A stretch of DNA of 64,000 nucleotides. Source: Bacillus thuringiensis (GTDB taxonomy: Bacteria; Bacillota; Bacilli; Bacillales; Bacillaceae_G). How positions within the stretch are numbered: the stretch's first letter is position 1; every line of letters starts with the position of its first letter. A program made the position numbers and the translations under genes. The notes under the pieces are model-generated. The model had not been told where the DNA came from. It did not search any database and saw only the letters and a list, made by a program, of their open reading frames with translations. The stretch spans positions 1,114,501-1,178,500 of the forward strand of contig NZ_CP012099.1 in NCBI RefSeq assembly GCF_001182785.1, given 5' to 3'. This document shows positions 28,659 through 36,196 of the stretch, in pieces.

Positions 28659-28817
28659 CTATTTAATGTTTTTTAAATGATTACATGACATATTTTTTTT
28701 GTACCAAGCTTTGTTGATACAGTTAGACTTATCCGTTAGTGTATTCGTATTATTAGAACATCCTACAGTATTTAGGGAGAATGTGGCCAATAAAAACCAT
28801 AATATTAATTTCTTCAA
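28659..28817 (-). CDS. candidate small secreted or lipoprotein peptide precursor
   Basis: A 52-residue ORF too short for usual gene callers, from TTG 28817 to TAG. It starts M-K-K-L-I-L-W-F-L-L-A-T-F, a textbook Lys-Lys plus hydrophobic signal segment, followed by TVGC-SNN, an imperfect lipobox with Cys20. The remaining 32 residues hold two more Cys and end NHLKNIK. AGAAGTGG lies three bases before the TTG, so the ribosome site is weak. It reads away from promoter copy P2. It could be a lipoprotein, a pheromone precursor for the nearby RNPP regulator, or decaying sequence. Confidence 0.4.
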   Translation of the reverse strand: MKKLILWFLLATFSLNTVGCSNNTNTLTDKSNCINKAWYKKNMSCNHLKNIK

Positions 28818-28862
28818 ATAACCACTTCTAACTCTTTTTTAATTAACATTTTTTAAAATACT

Positions 28863-28911
28863 TATTAATTTTACATTACATTAAAGGTTGGGAAATATTC
28901 TTATACTCATA
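28863..28911 (+). promoter_or_regulatory. promoter/operator P2, copy of P1
   Basis: Matches the P1 block at 43 of 49 positions; the first 23 bases are identical, and the -10 TATACT (28902-28907) is conserved. It faces a tiny ORF with a good ribosome site and is divergent from the 52-residue ORF. Confidence 0.65.
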
Positions 28912-28941
28912 AATTGTTACGTTTTGGCGAGGAGAGGAATT

Positions 28942-28962
28942 ATGAGTTATAGCAATTTTTAA
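28942..28962 (+). other. six-codon ORF behind promoter P2
   Basis: GAGGAGAGG is followed at normal spacing by ATG, encoding MSYSNF then TAA. Reading on past that TAA in the same frame gives ten more codons (DDFGLGCNY) to a TAA at 28991-28993, so the ORF may be a leader peptide, a nonsense-broken 17-codon peptide gene, or part of a small RNA of ~130 bases. Confidence 0.35.
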
Positions 28963-29012
28963 GATGATTTTGGCCTAGGATGTAATTACTAAGAAAATTA
29001 ATTCAAATCGAA

Positions 29013-29045
29013 GGGAAAACGTCTTAAGGTGTCTTTTCCTTATTT
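29013..29045 (+). terminator. terminator-like hairpin ending the P2 transcript
   Basis: GGAAAA (29014-29019) pairs with TTTTCC (29033-29038), enclosing a CTTAAG palindrome; TTATTTTC follows. Confidence 0.55.
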
Positions 29046-29121
29046 TCAATTTACTTAGCAATTTTTACCGCATATACCCTTTTTCTATGGTTTGTTCTTG
29101 TAATATTGTCTCTACAAGGCT

Positions 29122-29160
29122 AAAAAGAAAACTCCTCTAATTAAGAGGAGTTTTCTTTTT
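29122..29160 (-). terminator. yajQ terminator
   Basis: AAAAAGAAAACTCCTC pairs with GAGGAGTTTTCTTTTT; ends at the yajQ stop. Confidence 0.9.
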
Positions 29161-29650
29161 AGCGGTAGTTAATGAACTGTACGTCGATTGGTAAATCAGC
29201 GCTACGAACAGCTGCGATTACGGCTTGTAAGTCATCACGGCTTTTCGCTGTAACACGTACTTGATCGTCTTGTACTTGTGTTTTTACTTTTAATTTCATT
29301 TCTTTAATGATGTTGTTAATTTTTTTAGCGTTATCTTTATCGATACCTTGTTGAAGTGTTGCGCGTTGGCGAACAGTGTTGCCAGTTGCAGCTTCAACTT
29401 TTCCGTAATCTAAGTTCTTAATTGGAACGTTACGTTTTACAAGTTTAGAAATTAAAACGTCTTTTACTTGGTCTAATTTGAACTCGTCGTCAGAAGTTAA
29501 AACTAGTACTTCTTTTTCTAATTTAATATCACTTTTACTTCCTTTAAAGTCATATCGGTTTTGGATTTCTTTTAATGCGATATTAATTGCGTTTGTTACT
29601 TCAGGTAATTCTACTTTCGAAACGATGTCAAAAGAACTATCTTTTGCCAT
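29159..29650 (-). CDS. yajQ: YajQ family nucleotide-binding protein
   Basis: A 163-residue protein of the YajQ (UPF0234) family, two ferredoxin-like domains. It starts [20 protein letters not shown] and ends [10 protein letters not shown], both highly conserved. Relatives bind cyclic di-GMP or nucleic acid; the role in Bacillus is unclear. ATG 29650 follows GGAGGTGCTAACT; five further in-frame upstream residues lack a ribosome site. Single-gene unit. Confidence 0.92.
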   Translation of the reverse strand: MAKDSSFDIVSKVELPEVTNAINIALKEIQNRYDFKGSKSDIKLEKEVLVLTSDDEFKLDQVKDVLISKLVKRNVPIKNLDYGKVEAATGNTVRQRATLQQGIDKDNAKKINNIIKEMKLKVKTQVQDDQVRVTAKSRDDLQAVIAAVRSADLPIDVQFINYR

Positions 29651-29880
29651 AGTTAGCACCTCCAAATAAATTTCTAATCTTGTTATGTACTGTACATACT
29701 AAAGTATAGCTGAAAACGAGTCTAGACTTAAGTGTTTTCATACTTATATTCATGTAACCTCACTTTATTATAGTGAATTTTGGGCAGTTGGACAAATACA
29801 GGAAAAATCATGTTATAATTAACTTTTGTTTGGAATGATAAAAAAGATAATTTTATATATATAGAAGGGAATTAAAAAAT

Positions 29881-30735
29881 ATGTATTTGCAAATAGGATC
29901 GATTGAACAGGTAACTGTTTTACGCGAAACGGAAATTGGATATATGGTTGGGAATGAAGAAGAAGAAATTTTCCTACATAAAAACGAAGTAGCTGGAGAA
30001 ATTGAAGAAGGCGATACGATTGATGTATTCTTATACCTTGATCACCAAAATCGTATTTCAGCAACAATGAAGGAGCCAATTATTACAACGTATGATTGGA
30101 ACTGGGTAAAGGTTGTAGAAGTCATTCCTAGTTTAGGTGTGTTTGTTGATATTGGTGTATCAAAAGATATACTAATTCCAGCTGATGAGTTCCCGATTTA
30201 TATGCCAGTATGGCCAGAAGTAGGCGACGAATTATATTGTACGTTAAAATTAACGAATCGTGATCGTTTAATTGCTCTTCCGGCAAGGGACAGTGATATG
30301 CAAGAAATTATCGTAGATGCAACGCCATCTATGCGTAATAAAAACGTAAATGGACGTGTATATCGTTCGCTTCAAGTTGGTTCATTCGTACTAACTGATG
30401 AGCATTTCCGTGCTTTCTTACACCATACAGAAAGAAAAGAACAAGTCCGCATCGGGGAGCGTGTAACCGGCCGTATTATTGACGTGAAAGATGATGGTAC
30501 AATTAACATTTCACTTCTTCCTCGTAAAGAAGAAGGAATGGAAGACGATGCGGCAGTAATTTATGCATATATGGAAGAACGAGGCGGAGCAATGCCGTTT
30601 TGGGATAAGAGCCATCCAGAAGATATTAAAGAACGCTTTAACATGAGTAAAGCTGCATTTAAGCGCGCACTTGGTAAGTTGATGAAAGAAGAAAAAGTTT
30701 ACCAAGAAGAAGGTTGGACTTACTTTAAAAAATAA
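29881..30735 (+). CDS. cvfB: S1-domain RNA-binding protein CvfB (YitL)
   Basis: A 284-residue protein with tandem S1-like RNA-binding domains (about residues 1-65, 72-130, 147-213) and a C-terminal winged-helix-like domain ending in FKRALGKLMKEEKVYQEEGW. The GVFVDIGVSKDILIPADE segment is a typical S1 strand. In Staphylococcus aureus CvfB affects virulence gene expression; in Bacillus its target is unknown. AGAAGGGAATT precedes the ATG. Confidence 0.9.
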   Translation: MYLQIGSIEQVTVLRETEIGYMVGNEEEEIFLHKNEVAGEIEEGDTIDVFLYLDHQNRISATMKEPIITTYDWNWVKVVEVIPSLGVFVDIGVSKDILIPADEFPIYMPVWPEVGDELYCTLKLTNRDRLIALPARDSDMQEIIVDATPSMRNKNVNGRVYRSLQVGSFVLTDEHFRAFLHHTERKEQVRIGERVTGRIIDVKDDGTINISLLPRKEEGMEDDAAVIYAYMEERGGAMPFWDKSHPEDIKERFNMSKAAFKRALGKLMKEEKVYQEEGWTYFKK

Positions 30736-30743
30736 AGTAAATG

Positions 30744-30796
30744 AAAAAAGAACTATTCTTTCTCTGAATTTTTAAGAGAAGGGATAGTTCTTTTTA
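30744..30796 (+). terminator. cvfB terminator
   Basis: AAAAAAGAACTAT with inner CTCT pairs with AGAG and ATAGTTCTTTTT; extended stem with a T run. Confidence 0.85.
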
Positions 30797-31009
30797 TTTT
30801 TAATAATGTATTCGCTCTATAAGGTAAACATTGAAAGAAGTAGGCAGGATGGAAGCTAAAGTTATAGAAGAGGTATGTTATAAAATTTTAAAAATATATG
30901 GTTAATTATTATATAGTTTTTTAAGTAAGATTTTGATTGTAGTATTTCTTATGTGATTCATTAAAAAGAATATAAGAATATAAGAGATTTATCGCAGTGT
31001 TTGTACTGT

Positions 31010-31064
31010 TTATCCCGCTATTCACCGGGCAGTAAGATCCTCACTGATTAAAGTTTCACTTTAT
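31010..31064. repeat. possible B. cereus-group intergenic repeat with two small hairpins
   Basis: CCCG (31014-31017) and CGGG (31026-31029) form one hairpin, TTAAAG and CTTTA another ~25 bases on, joined by CAGTAAGATCCTCACTGA. I recall similar CCCGCTATTCACCGGGCAGT sequences scattered in this group, but a genome search is needed. The rest of 30797-31151 shows nothing coding. Confidence 0.35.
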
Positions 31065-31151
31065 GTATAAAATCTTGATAGCTTTTACACTATGTTTTGA
31101 ATTTTTACAACGCTGACAGTATTAAAAATATAAAATAATTAGGATGATTAT

Positions 31152-31637
31152 ATGCATATTTGGACACTAACAAATTGGCGGAAATATTATAATTTAGAAG
31201 AGAAGAGTCATCGCATGGGACTACGATTAAAATTCGATAAAGATGTTGATCCTGAAGTGAGAAGAGCTATTAAAGAGTTTTGCAAATGGATACGCCGAGA
31301 ATATTTTTTCCCGATTAGAGTACCTATTTATGTGAAATCTTCATATAAAATAAAGGCGATGGATGGTGAGTTGGTCTATGGTACTTTCTTTGAACCATTT
31401 AATCGGAATGATGAGCCGTATATTCGTATTTCGACAGGAGATTATTGTGATGAGCTAGAGAAAAGAGGAAAAGATGATGCTTTGGGAGGATATTTGTTTA
31501 CTATTGCGCATGAACTAACGCATTATTTCCAATGGATTAATGATATAAAACTAACGAGAATTGGATATGAGAGGCAGGCTACTACTTATTCAGGGTATAT
31601 TATTGATGAATATAAAGAAACTAGAGAGCATCCGTGA
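31152..31637 (+). CDS. putative small zinc metallopeptidase-like protein
   Basis: A 161-residue cytoplasmic protein with a zincin motif, HELTH, at residues 120-124, preceded by a hydrophobic strand-helix GGYLFTIA. Glu140 in RIGYERQAT, 16 residues later, is a plausible third zinc ligand, as in SprT/IrrE-like minimal zincins. An acidic, aromatic-rich N-terminal half shows no known domain. The family is not identified. The ribosome site is weak (AGGATGATT), so the start is less sure than the frame. Confidence 0.6.
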   Translation: MHIWTLTNWRKYYNLEEKSHRMGLRLKFDKDVDPEVRRAIKEFCKWIRREYFFPIRVPIYVKSSYKIKAMDGELVYGTFFEPFNRNDEPYIRISTGDYCDELEKRGKDDALGGYLFTIAHELTHYFQWINDIKLTRIGYERQATTYSGYIIDEYKETREHP

Positions 31638-31786
31638 AATAGAAACTTTATAGGTAATTGGAAGTATGATAATAAGCAATGTGCTTGAATGAATGCCCTA
31701 ATATTTAGAGGTTATCTGGAAGTAGATATCTGAATTATCAAACGAAAGTGAGTGTGAGTAATACGCTTTGACAAAGAGGTGAGCAT

Positions 31787-31894
31787 ATGAAATTTTATAA
31801 TGCCGTATATCTTATAATTTCTTATGATAGAGAACTTATCAATAAAAGTTGTATGATTGCGGGGATCACAAAAAAATTAACAATATGTAAATAA
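31787..31894 (+). CDS. 35-residue ORF with good ribosome site
   Basis: AAAGAGGTGAGCAT precedes ATG 31787. The product begins MKFYNAVYLIISYDRELINK and ends after a lysine-rich stretch. No family recognised. The strong ribosome site but short length suggest either a small protein or the 5' end of a decayed gene. 31638-31786 and 31895-32045 hold nothing else that I can support. Confidence 0.3.
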   Translation: MKFYNAVYLIISYDRELINKSCMIAGITKKLTICK

Positions 31895-32045
31895 GTTTGG
31901 CCTACATTTCAGGATTATTGATTTTTTCCCTTGGTGTAATAACATGAAACTGGAAATGTTTTAATAGTTTCTGATGTATTTTGTATACTTTTAGTTACAA
32001 GTGATCGAGAGAGAATAGATGAGATATTGAAAGAGAGGTACGAAA

Positions 32046-32186
32046 ATGCAAGATAATGTACTGGAACAATTAATAAAGAGTCTCTCAGTATTATCCCTTG
32101 AAAAAGAACGCGAAATAGCAGCAGTTGATTTACATGATATATATGAGAGTGCTGAAAGGTTTGAAAAATGCTTGAAAATATTATGA
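32046..32186 (+). CDS. small ORF A (46 residues), overlaps ORF B
   Basis: GAGAGG lies seven bases before ATG 32046. The product is mostly charged helix (SLEKEREIAAVDLHDIYESA). Its last 19 bases overlap the start of ORF B in another frame, typical of translational coupling. Alternatively, A, B and a third-frame tail (EETVENIDERLKS after 32270) are pieces of one ~90-100-residue helical gene broken by two frameshifts. Confidence 0.4.
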   Translation: MQDNVLEQLIKSLSVLSLEKEREIAAVDLHDIYESAERFEKCLKIL

Positions 32187-32308
32187 ATTCGAAACATTCT
32201 AAAGAAGACTTAATAGATGCGTTAATTGAAGTGGAGATAGAATTAGATCACATCAATTGGCATTATAAAAGCTTGAAGAAACAGTTGAAAATATTGATGA
32301 AAGATTAA
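32168..32308 (+). CDS. small ORF B (46 residues), overlaps ORF A
   Basis: ATG 32168 lies inside ORF A. The product, beginning MLENIMNSKHSKEDLIDALI, is an amphipathic helical peptide ending in a lysine-rich tail. It stops at the base of a terminator shared with prsA. See ORF A for the frameshift alternative. No family recognised. Confidence 0.35.
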   Translation: MLENIMNSKHSKEDLIDALIEVEIELDHINWHYKSLKKQLKILMKD

Positions 32309-32351
32309 AAAGCACAACCTTATGTAAAAAGATAAGGTTGTGCTTTTTTTA
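32306..32351. terminator. bidirectional terminator before prsA
   Basis: AAAAGCACAACCTTAT pairs with ATAAGGTTGTGCTTTT; T runs on both sides. Confidence 0.92.
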
Positions 32352-33206
32352 ATTTCCTTGCGGTGAAACAAGAGTAAATGTATCTTTCAAATCACTATCA
32401 TTTATTTTAATATTTGCCTTTTTTAATTCATCTTGTAACAATTTTTGGCTGAATGTAGGATCAGCAGTACGTTCTTCCTCTAAGTTTTTGCGAATAGAGT
32501 TTTTTACCTCATCGTAAGGTTTTAGATCTTTTTTATCAGTTAATTTAATAACGTGATAACCGTTTGATGATTTTACGGGATTGCTAATTTGTCCAACATT
32601 TAGTTTGTAGGCAGCGCTTTCGAATTCAGGAGCCATTGTACCTGAATTGAAGTATCCAAGGTCTCCACCTTTATCTTTTGATAGTAGATCTTGTGATTCT
32701 TGTTTTGCTAATTCTTCAAATGAAGCACCAGCATCTAGTTTACTCTTTATTTCTTTCGCTTCATTTTCGTCACTTACTAAAATGTGACTCGCTTTAATTT
32801 CTGGCTTATAGTGGTCTTTTACGTCTTTTTCTGTAATGCTTTTCTTAATCGCTTCATTCATAGCAAGTTTGAACTTAATTTGATTTTTGAAATCCTCTTC
32901 ATCTTTTAAACGATTGTTTTCTAATACTTTTTTGAATTGATCTCCATATTGTTTTTTTACTTTTTCTACTTCTTTATTTACCTCTTCATCAGGTACTTTA
33001 TATTTTTTTGTGATGACGTCTTGTGCCATCATTTCGTATAGCATGTCTTTTCCGTAACGATCTTTCAATTGTTTTTCGAAGTCGTCCTTCGTAACAGTCG
33101 AGTCTGTTGCTGTGGCGACTGTAGCTGATCCGTTTTTTTGTCCGCAAGCAGATAGCATCAATATACTTATTAGTGCAGTAATAATGAAAATATGTTTCCC
33201 TCTCAT
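32349..33206 (-). CDS. prsA: foldase lipoprotein PrsA
   Basis: A 285-residue extracytoplasmic folding lipoprotein. The signal peptide ends in lipobox LSAC with Cys21. A parvulin-type peptidyl-prolyl isomerase domain covers ~130-225 (ASHILVSDENEAKEI, GDLGYFNSGTMAPEFE, NGYHVIKLTD) between helical chaperone arms. It helps secreted proteins fold at the membrane-wall interface. The B. cereus group has three or more prsA paralogs; which one this is cannot be fixed from sequence alone. GAGGTGTTGGC precedes the ATG. Confidence 0.93.
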   Translation of the reverse strand: MRGKHIFIITALISILMLSACGQKNGSATVATATDSTVTKDDFEKQLKDRYGKDMLYEMMAQDVITKKYKVPDEEVNKEVEKVKKQYGDQFKKVLENNRLKDEEDFKNQIKFKLAMNEAIKKSITEKDVKDHYKPEIKASHILVSDENEAKEIKSKLDAGASFEELAKQESQDLLSKDKGGDLGYFNSGTMAPEFESAAYKLNVGQISNPVKSSNGYHVIKLTDKKDLKPYDEVKNSIRKNLEEERTADPTFSQKLLQDELKKANIKINDSDLKDTFTLVSPQGN

Positions 33207-33296
33207 GCCAACACCTCATCCGAATATGTTATCGCTATTGTAGAATATAGAAGTGAACATGAAGTGAATTTTTAATGTTTTTTTCCTTTAAAATGT

Positions 33297-33330
33297 AAAA
33301 AAGTACATCAACATAATTGTTGATGTACGA
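33297..33330. terminator. terminator after the DUF3941 gene
   Basis: GTACATCAACA (33303-33313) pairs with TGTTGATGTAC (33318-33328), flanked by A/T runs. Confidence 0.75.
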
Positions 33331-33335
33331 TGGAA

Positions 33336-33467
33336 TCAAAGGTGATCGGTCTTTTTAGAGTATGCACGTTTACCTTGCTGAATATTTTTTTGCTCTTGCT
33401 CATTTTTTTGTGTGCGTTTTGCATTATTATCGCGTGCTTTTTTGTCGTTATCACCCGTATGTGGCAT
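33336..33467 (-). CDS. DUF3941 family small protein
   Basis: A 43-residue, highly charged protein, MPHTGDNDKKARDNNAKRTQ and on to a GKRAYSKKTDH end. It matches the DUF3941 pattern of short lysine/asparagine-rich Bacillus proteins; function unknown. GGAGTTGATAC lies before ATG 33467, and a terminator follows the stop at 33336. It is shorter than usual gene-calling limits. Confidence 0.7.
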   Translation of the reverse strand: MPHTGDNDKKARDNNAKRTQKNEQEQKNIQQGKRAYSKKTDHL

Positions 33468-33567
33468 ATGTATCAACTCCATTTCTAAACGTTGTACGTT
33501 TATCATTTCCTTTTTCGTAAAGACTATGTATAGCGGTGCATTTATGAAGGGTAAAGGTGGATTCGAA

Positions 33568-34425
33568 ATGGATTTGAAGTTGAATTATACTGAACTTATA
33601 AAGAAGTTAATCGTTGTAATCATCGCAGGTTTATTAAACGCGATTGGGATGAATTTATTTTTAACGCCAGCGAAAGTGTATGCGAGTGGCTTTGCTGGAT
33701 TGTCTCAATTATTATCACAAATATTAGGTGATTTTTTATCGATTCACATATCTACAGGAGTATTGTTTAGCTTATTTAATATTCCTGTCGTTATTTTAGC
33801 GTGGAAAAAGGTTGGAAAGGCCTTCACCTTTTTTAGTTTTCTTTGTGTTATATTTATGACTTTGTTTCTAGAAATCATCCCTGTTAGAGCGGTTTCGAAT
33901 GATATCATATTAAATGCGATTTTTGGCGGGATTATTTCGGCAATTGGAGTAGGGATTGCTTTAAAGTGGGGTGCTTCTACAGGTGGATTAGATATTATCG
34001 CCATGATTTTATCGAAAATAAAAGATAAGCCTGTCGGTACATACTTTTTCTTTTTTAATGCAATTATCATTATCGCTGCTGGCTATGTATATGGATGGGA
34101 AAAAGCGTTATATACGCTAGTGACTTTATATGTATCAACGAGAATTATTGATGCGATTCATACTCGTCATGTAAAGATTACAGCATTAATTGTTACGAAG
34201 AATGGGGCGGACGTAAGAAAGGCGATTCACTCGCGATTAGTAAGAGGGATTACAACGATACCAGCAACAGGTGCTTATACGAATGAAAATAAAGAAATGT
34301 TAATGATGGTTATTACTCGTTATGAGTTATACGAATTAGAGAGGATTATTAAACAAGTGGACCCAAGTGCATTTACAAATATACTGCAAACAGTTGGGGT
34401 GTTCGGATTGTTTCGGAAAGATTAA
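33568..34425 (+). CDS. yitT: YitT family membrane protein
   Basis: A 285-residue protein with five to six membrane helices in its first ~200 residues (DUF161-type repeats; GMNLFLTPAKVYASGFAGLSQ is the family hallmark) and a C-terminal soluble DUF2179 domain (ALIVTKNGADVRKAIHS). Transport is often suggested but unproven. ATG 33568 has AAAGGTGG seven bases upstream; in-frame upstream starts at 33544 and 33412 have none and would overlap the upstream minus-strand gene. Confidence 0.88.
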   Translation: MDLKLNYTELIKKLIVVIIAGLLNAIGMNLFLTPAKVYASGFAGLSQLLSQILGDFLSIHISTGVLFSLFNIPVVILAWKKVGKAFTFFSFLCVIFMTLFLEIIPVRAVSNDIILNAIFGGIISAIGVGIALKWGASTGGLDIIAMILSKIKDKPVGTYFFFFNAIIIIAAGYVYGWEKALYTLVTLYVSTRIIDAIHTRHVKITALIVTKNGADVRKAIHSRLVRGITTIPATGAYTNENKEMLMMVITRYELYELERIIKQVDPSAFTNILQTVGVFGLFRKD

Positions 34426-34452
34426 AGAGGACCAAAGTTGGTCCTCTTTTTT
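34424..34452. terminator. bidirectional terminator
   Basis: AAAGAGGACCAA pairs with TTGGTCCTCTTTTTT between converging yitT and the DUF3813 gene. Confidence 0.9.
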
Positions 34453-34648
34453 AATGTACATTCGTAATGTTTTGCAATTGCTCTTGCATTTCACGGAGCT
34501 GAACTTTTTCAGCAGTTGAAGAGTTTGCGTAAGCGGATTGCAAAGCATTTTTTGCTCTATACACGAGATCTTGTTGCTCAGTACCGCTTGAACAAGATAC
34601 GGCATTTTCAACAGCATCTTTAGCTTGTTGGAATAGTAAGTTCCCCAT
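34451..34648 (-). CDS. yitR: DUF3813 family protein (YitR type)
   Basis: A 65-residue helical protein matching DUF3813: MGNLLFQQAKDAVENAVSCS and a Gln/Glu-rich helical end. Function unknown. The start ATG 34648 is immediately after the stop of the 46-residue gene (TAAATG) and uses the GGAGGGG inside that gene, so translation is coupled. B. subtilis yitR is likewise close to yitT and yitU. Confidence 0.8.
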   Translation of the reverse strand: MGNLLFQQAKDAVENAVSCSSGTEQQDLVYRAKNALQSAYANSSTAEKVQLREMQEQLQNITNVH

Positions 34649-34789
34649 TTAAACCCCTCCAAAAGAAGAGTTACTTCTTGCCTTTTCTGCCTCAGCTAAT
34701 GTACCTCTGTACGGGAATCTTGCATCATGCTTCATAACAGCATCGGCTCCTTGCTGGATAAAACGTTTTGATTTGTTCTTTTTACCCAT
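34649..34789 (-). CDS. small basic protein, 46 residues
   Basis: ORF of 46 residues beginning MGKKNKSKRFIQQGADAVMK, upstream of and touching yitR. AAAGGGGG lies ~8 bases before its ATG. The lysine-rich start and small size recall spore small proteins, but I do not recognise a family. The stop at 34649 and next ATG at 34648 form a tight two-gene unit. Confidence 0.6.
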   Translation of the reverse strand: MGKKNKSKRFIQQGADAVMKHDARFPYRGTLAEAEKARSNSSFGGV

Positions 34790-34894
34790 TTGAAAAACCC
34801 CCTTTATTTAGCTGAAAACAATCGACGCGATGTCTCATGCGTCTACTTATAGTATGGACATTTGGCAGGAAACTATAAGTAGGGAATTTTTAGA

Positions 34895-35704
34895 TTACAA
34901 CCCAAGAACCTCTTCTAAATATAAAGCAATACCATCTTCTTCATTCGTTAACGTCGTATGGTTTGCGAGTGATTTTAATTCAGGTATGGCATTTCCCATT
35001 GCGATGCCGTGACCAGCAAATTCAATCATTTCAAAATCATTATCCTCATCACCGAAAGCGATAATTCGCTCTTGTGGAATGTTGTAATGACTAGAAATTT
35101 TTTGTAATCCAACCGCTTTATTTAATCCGCTTTTCACAATCTCAATAATCGGCCAAGGTGCGCCCCATTTTCTATGGTCGATTACTTCCGCGTGCATATC
35201 CGTTAAATGTTGACGAATTGCAGTGGAATGCTCGTCATGTGCATCAATTAATAAGCAGGTTGGATGATCGTTTAAAATATTTAATAAGTCTCCTGTAAAA
35301 ATCTTAGGAGATCCGAATTCGAAAATATGTTTTTTATCTTCATCAATTTCACGAACATACACATCGTCCATAACTTCAGCGTATATATTTTTCACGCCGA
35401 AATCAAAGCAAGCTCGTACAATTTCTTGCGCTGTTGCTAGCTCAAGAGGGGAGTGATGTATACCCCAGTTTGAATCAAGAGGATGGTGTACGTACGCACC
35501 GTTAAAGTTTACGATAGGTGTATTCAGACCGAGTTCTTTATAGTAATCATAACTAGCGCGGAATGGACGTCCTGTTGAAATAACGACAACGTGTCCTTGT
35601 TCCTTTGCTTTTGCAATTGTATGTTTCGTTCGAGTGGAAATTATTTTGTTGTCTGTTAATAAAGTGCCGTCTAAGTCTAATGCGATTAAATGTTGTTTGT
35701 TCAT
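34895..35704 (-). CDS. Cof-type HAD phosphatase (YitU type)
   Basis: A 269-residue haloacid dehalogenase superfamily hydrolase with type IIB cap. Motif I is LDLDGTLLTD (residues ~9-18), motif II ISTGRPF, motif III around SGLNKAVGL, and motif IV GDEDNDFEMI. It should dephosphorylate small sugar or flavin-related phosphates; the exact substrate is unknown. AAGAGGTGAAATT precedes ATG 35704. It lies next to yitR/yitT as yitU does in B. subtilis. Confidence 0.88.
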   Translation of the reverse strand: MNKQHLIALDLDGTLLTDNKIISTRTKHTIAKAKEQGHVVVISTGRPFRASYDYYKELGLNTPIVNFNGAYVHHPLDSNWGIHHSPLELATAQEIVRACFDFGVKNIYAEVMDDVYVREIDEDKKHIFEFGSPKIFTGDLLNILNDHPTCLLIDAHDEHSTAIRQHLTDMHAEVIDHRKWGAPWPIIEIVKSGLNKAVGLQKISSHYNIPQERIIAFGDEDNDFEMIEFAGHGIAMGNAIPELKSLANHTTLTNEEDGIALYLEEVLGL

Positions 35705-35963
35705 AATTTCACCTCTTATAATAATTTTTTTATTTCTATCTGTATTTCCGTCTTTAATATGCAGAAATAAGAGGTTAGACCTGGTGAAATGACCATAGAT
35801 GAAAATTTCACTATATATCCATCTTACGTCTCAAAGTGCTGCGGTGTCTACTATTTCTCGTTGGAAATTAAGAAAAGTCAACATCTTTTTAGAAAGTTCA
35901 AACAATGTTTCTTTCATTATGTACAAATTGTGAAAAGGGTTACATTGCCCGTGTGATGAGACT

Positions 35964-36044
35964 TATAATGAACATGTAATCTTCTCGTATATGTTTGACT
36001 CTCCTTTGAAACTAGCCTAGAGTAGGTTGGTTTCTTTTTTTTTC
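35964..36044 (+). ncRNA. candidate small RNA or leader with its own promoter and terminator
   Basis: TTACAT (35940-35945), 18 bases, TATAAT (35964-35969) predicts a start near 35976. At 36008-36034 GAAACTAGCCT pairs imperfectly with AGGTTGGTTTC, followed by nine Ts (36035-36043, no C interruption). The ~68-base product contains no ORF. It may be an sRNA or an attenuator ahead of yjzC. The remainder of 35705-36196 shows no gene. Confidence 0.4.
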
Positions 36045-36196
36045 TACAAGTAGGAAAGAAATCCCTGCTTACGCTTGTGTCATTCATATATATGTACAAG
36101 AACGAGATGTAGTACTGTTTCCTAAACATGACAGAAAAGCTTTCTTTTAAAATGGATATACTAATGAGGCAAAGACGTCATGGAAGGAGAATGAAA

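Noticed and set aside
33412..33567. Longer YitT start
   Set aside because: It overlaps the minus-strand DUF3941 gene and has no ribosome site; ATG 33568 does.
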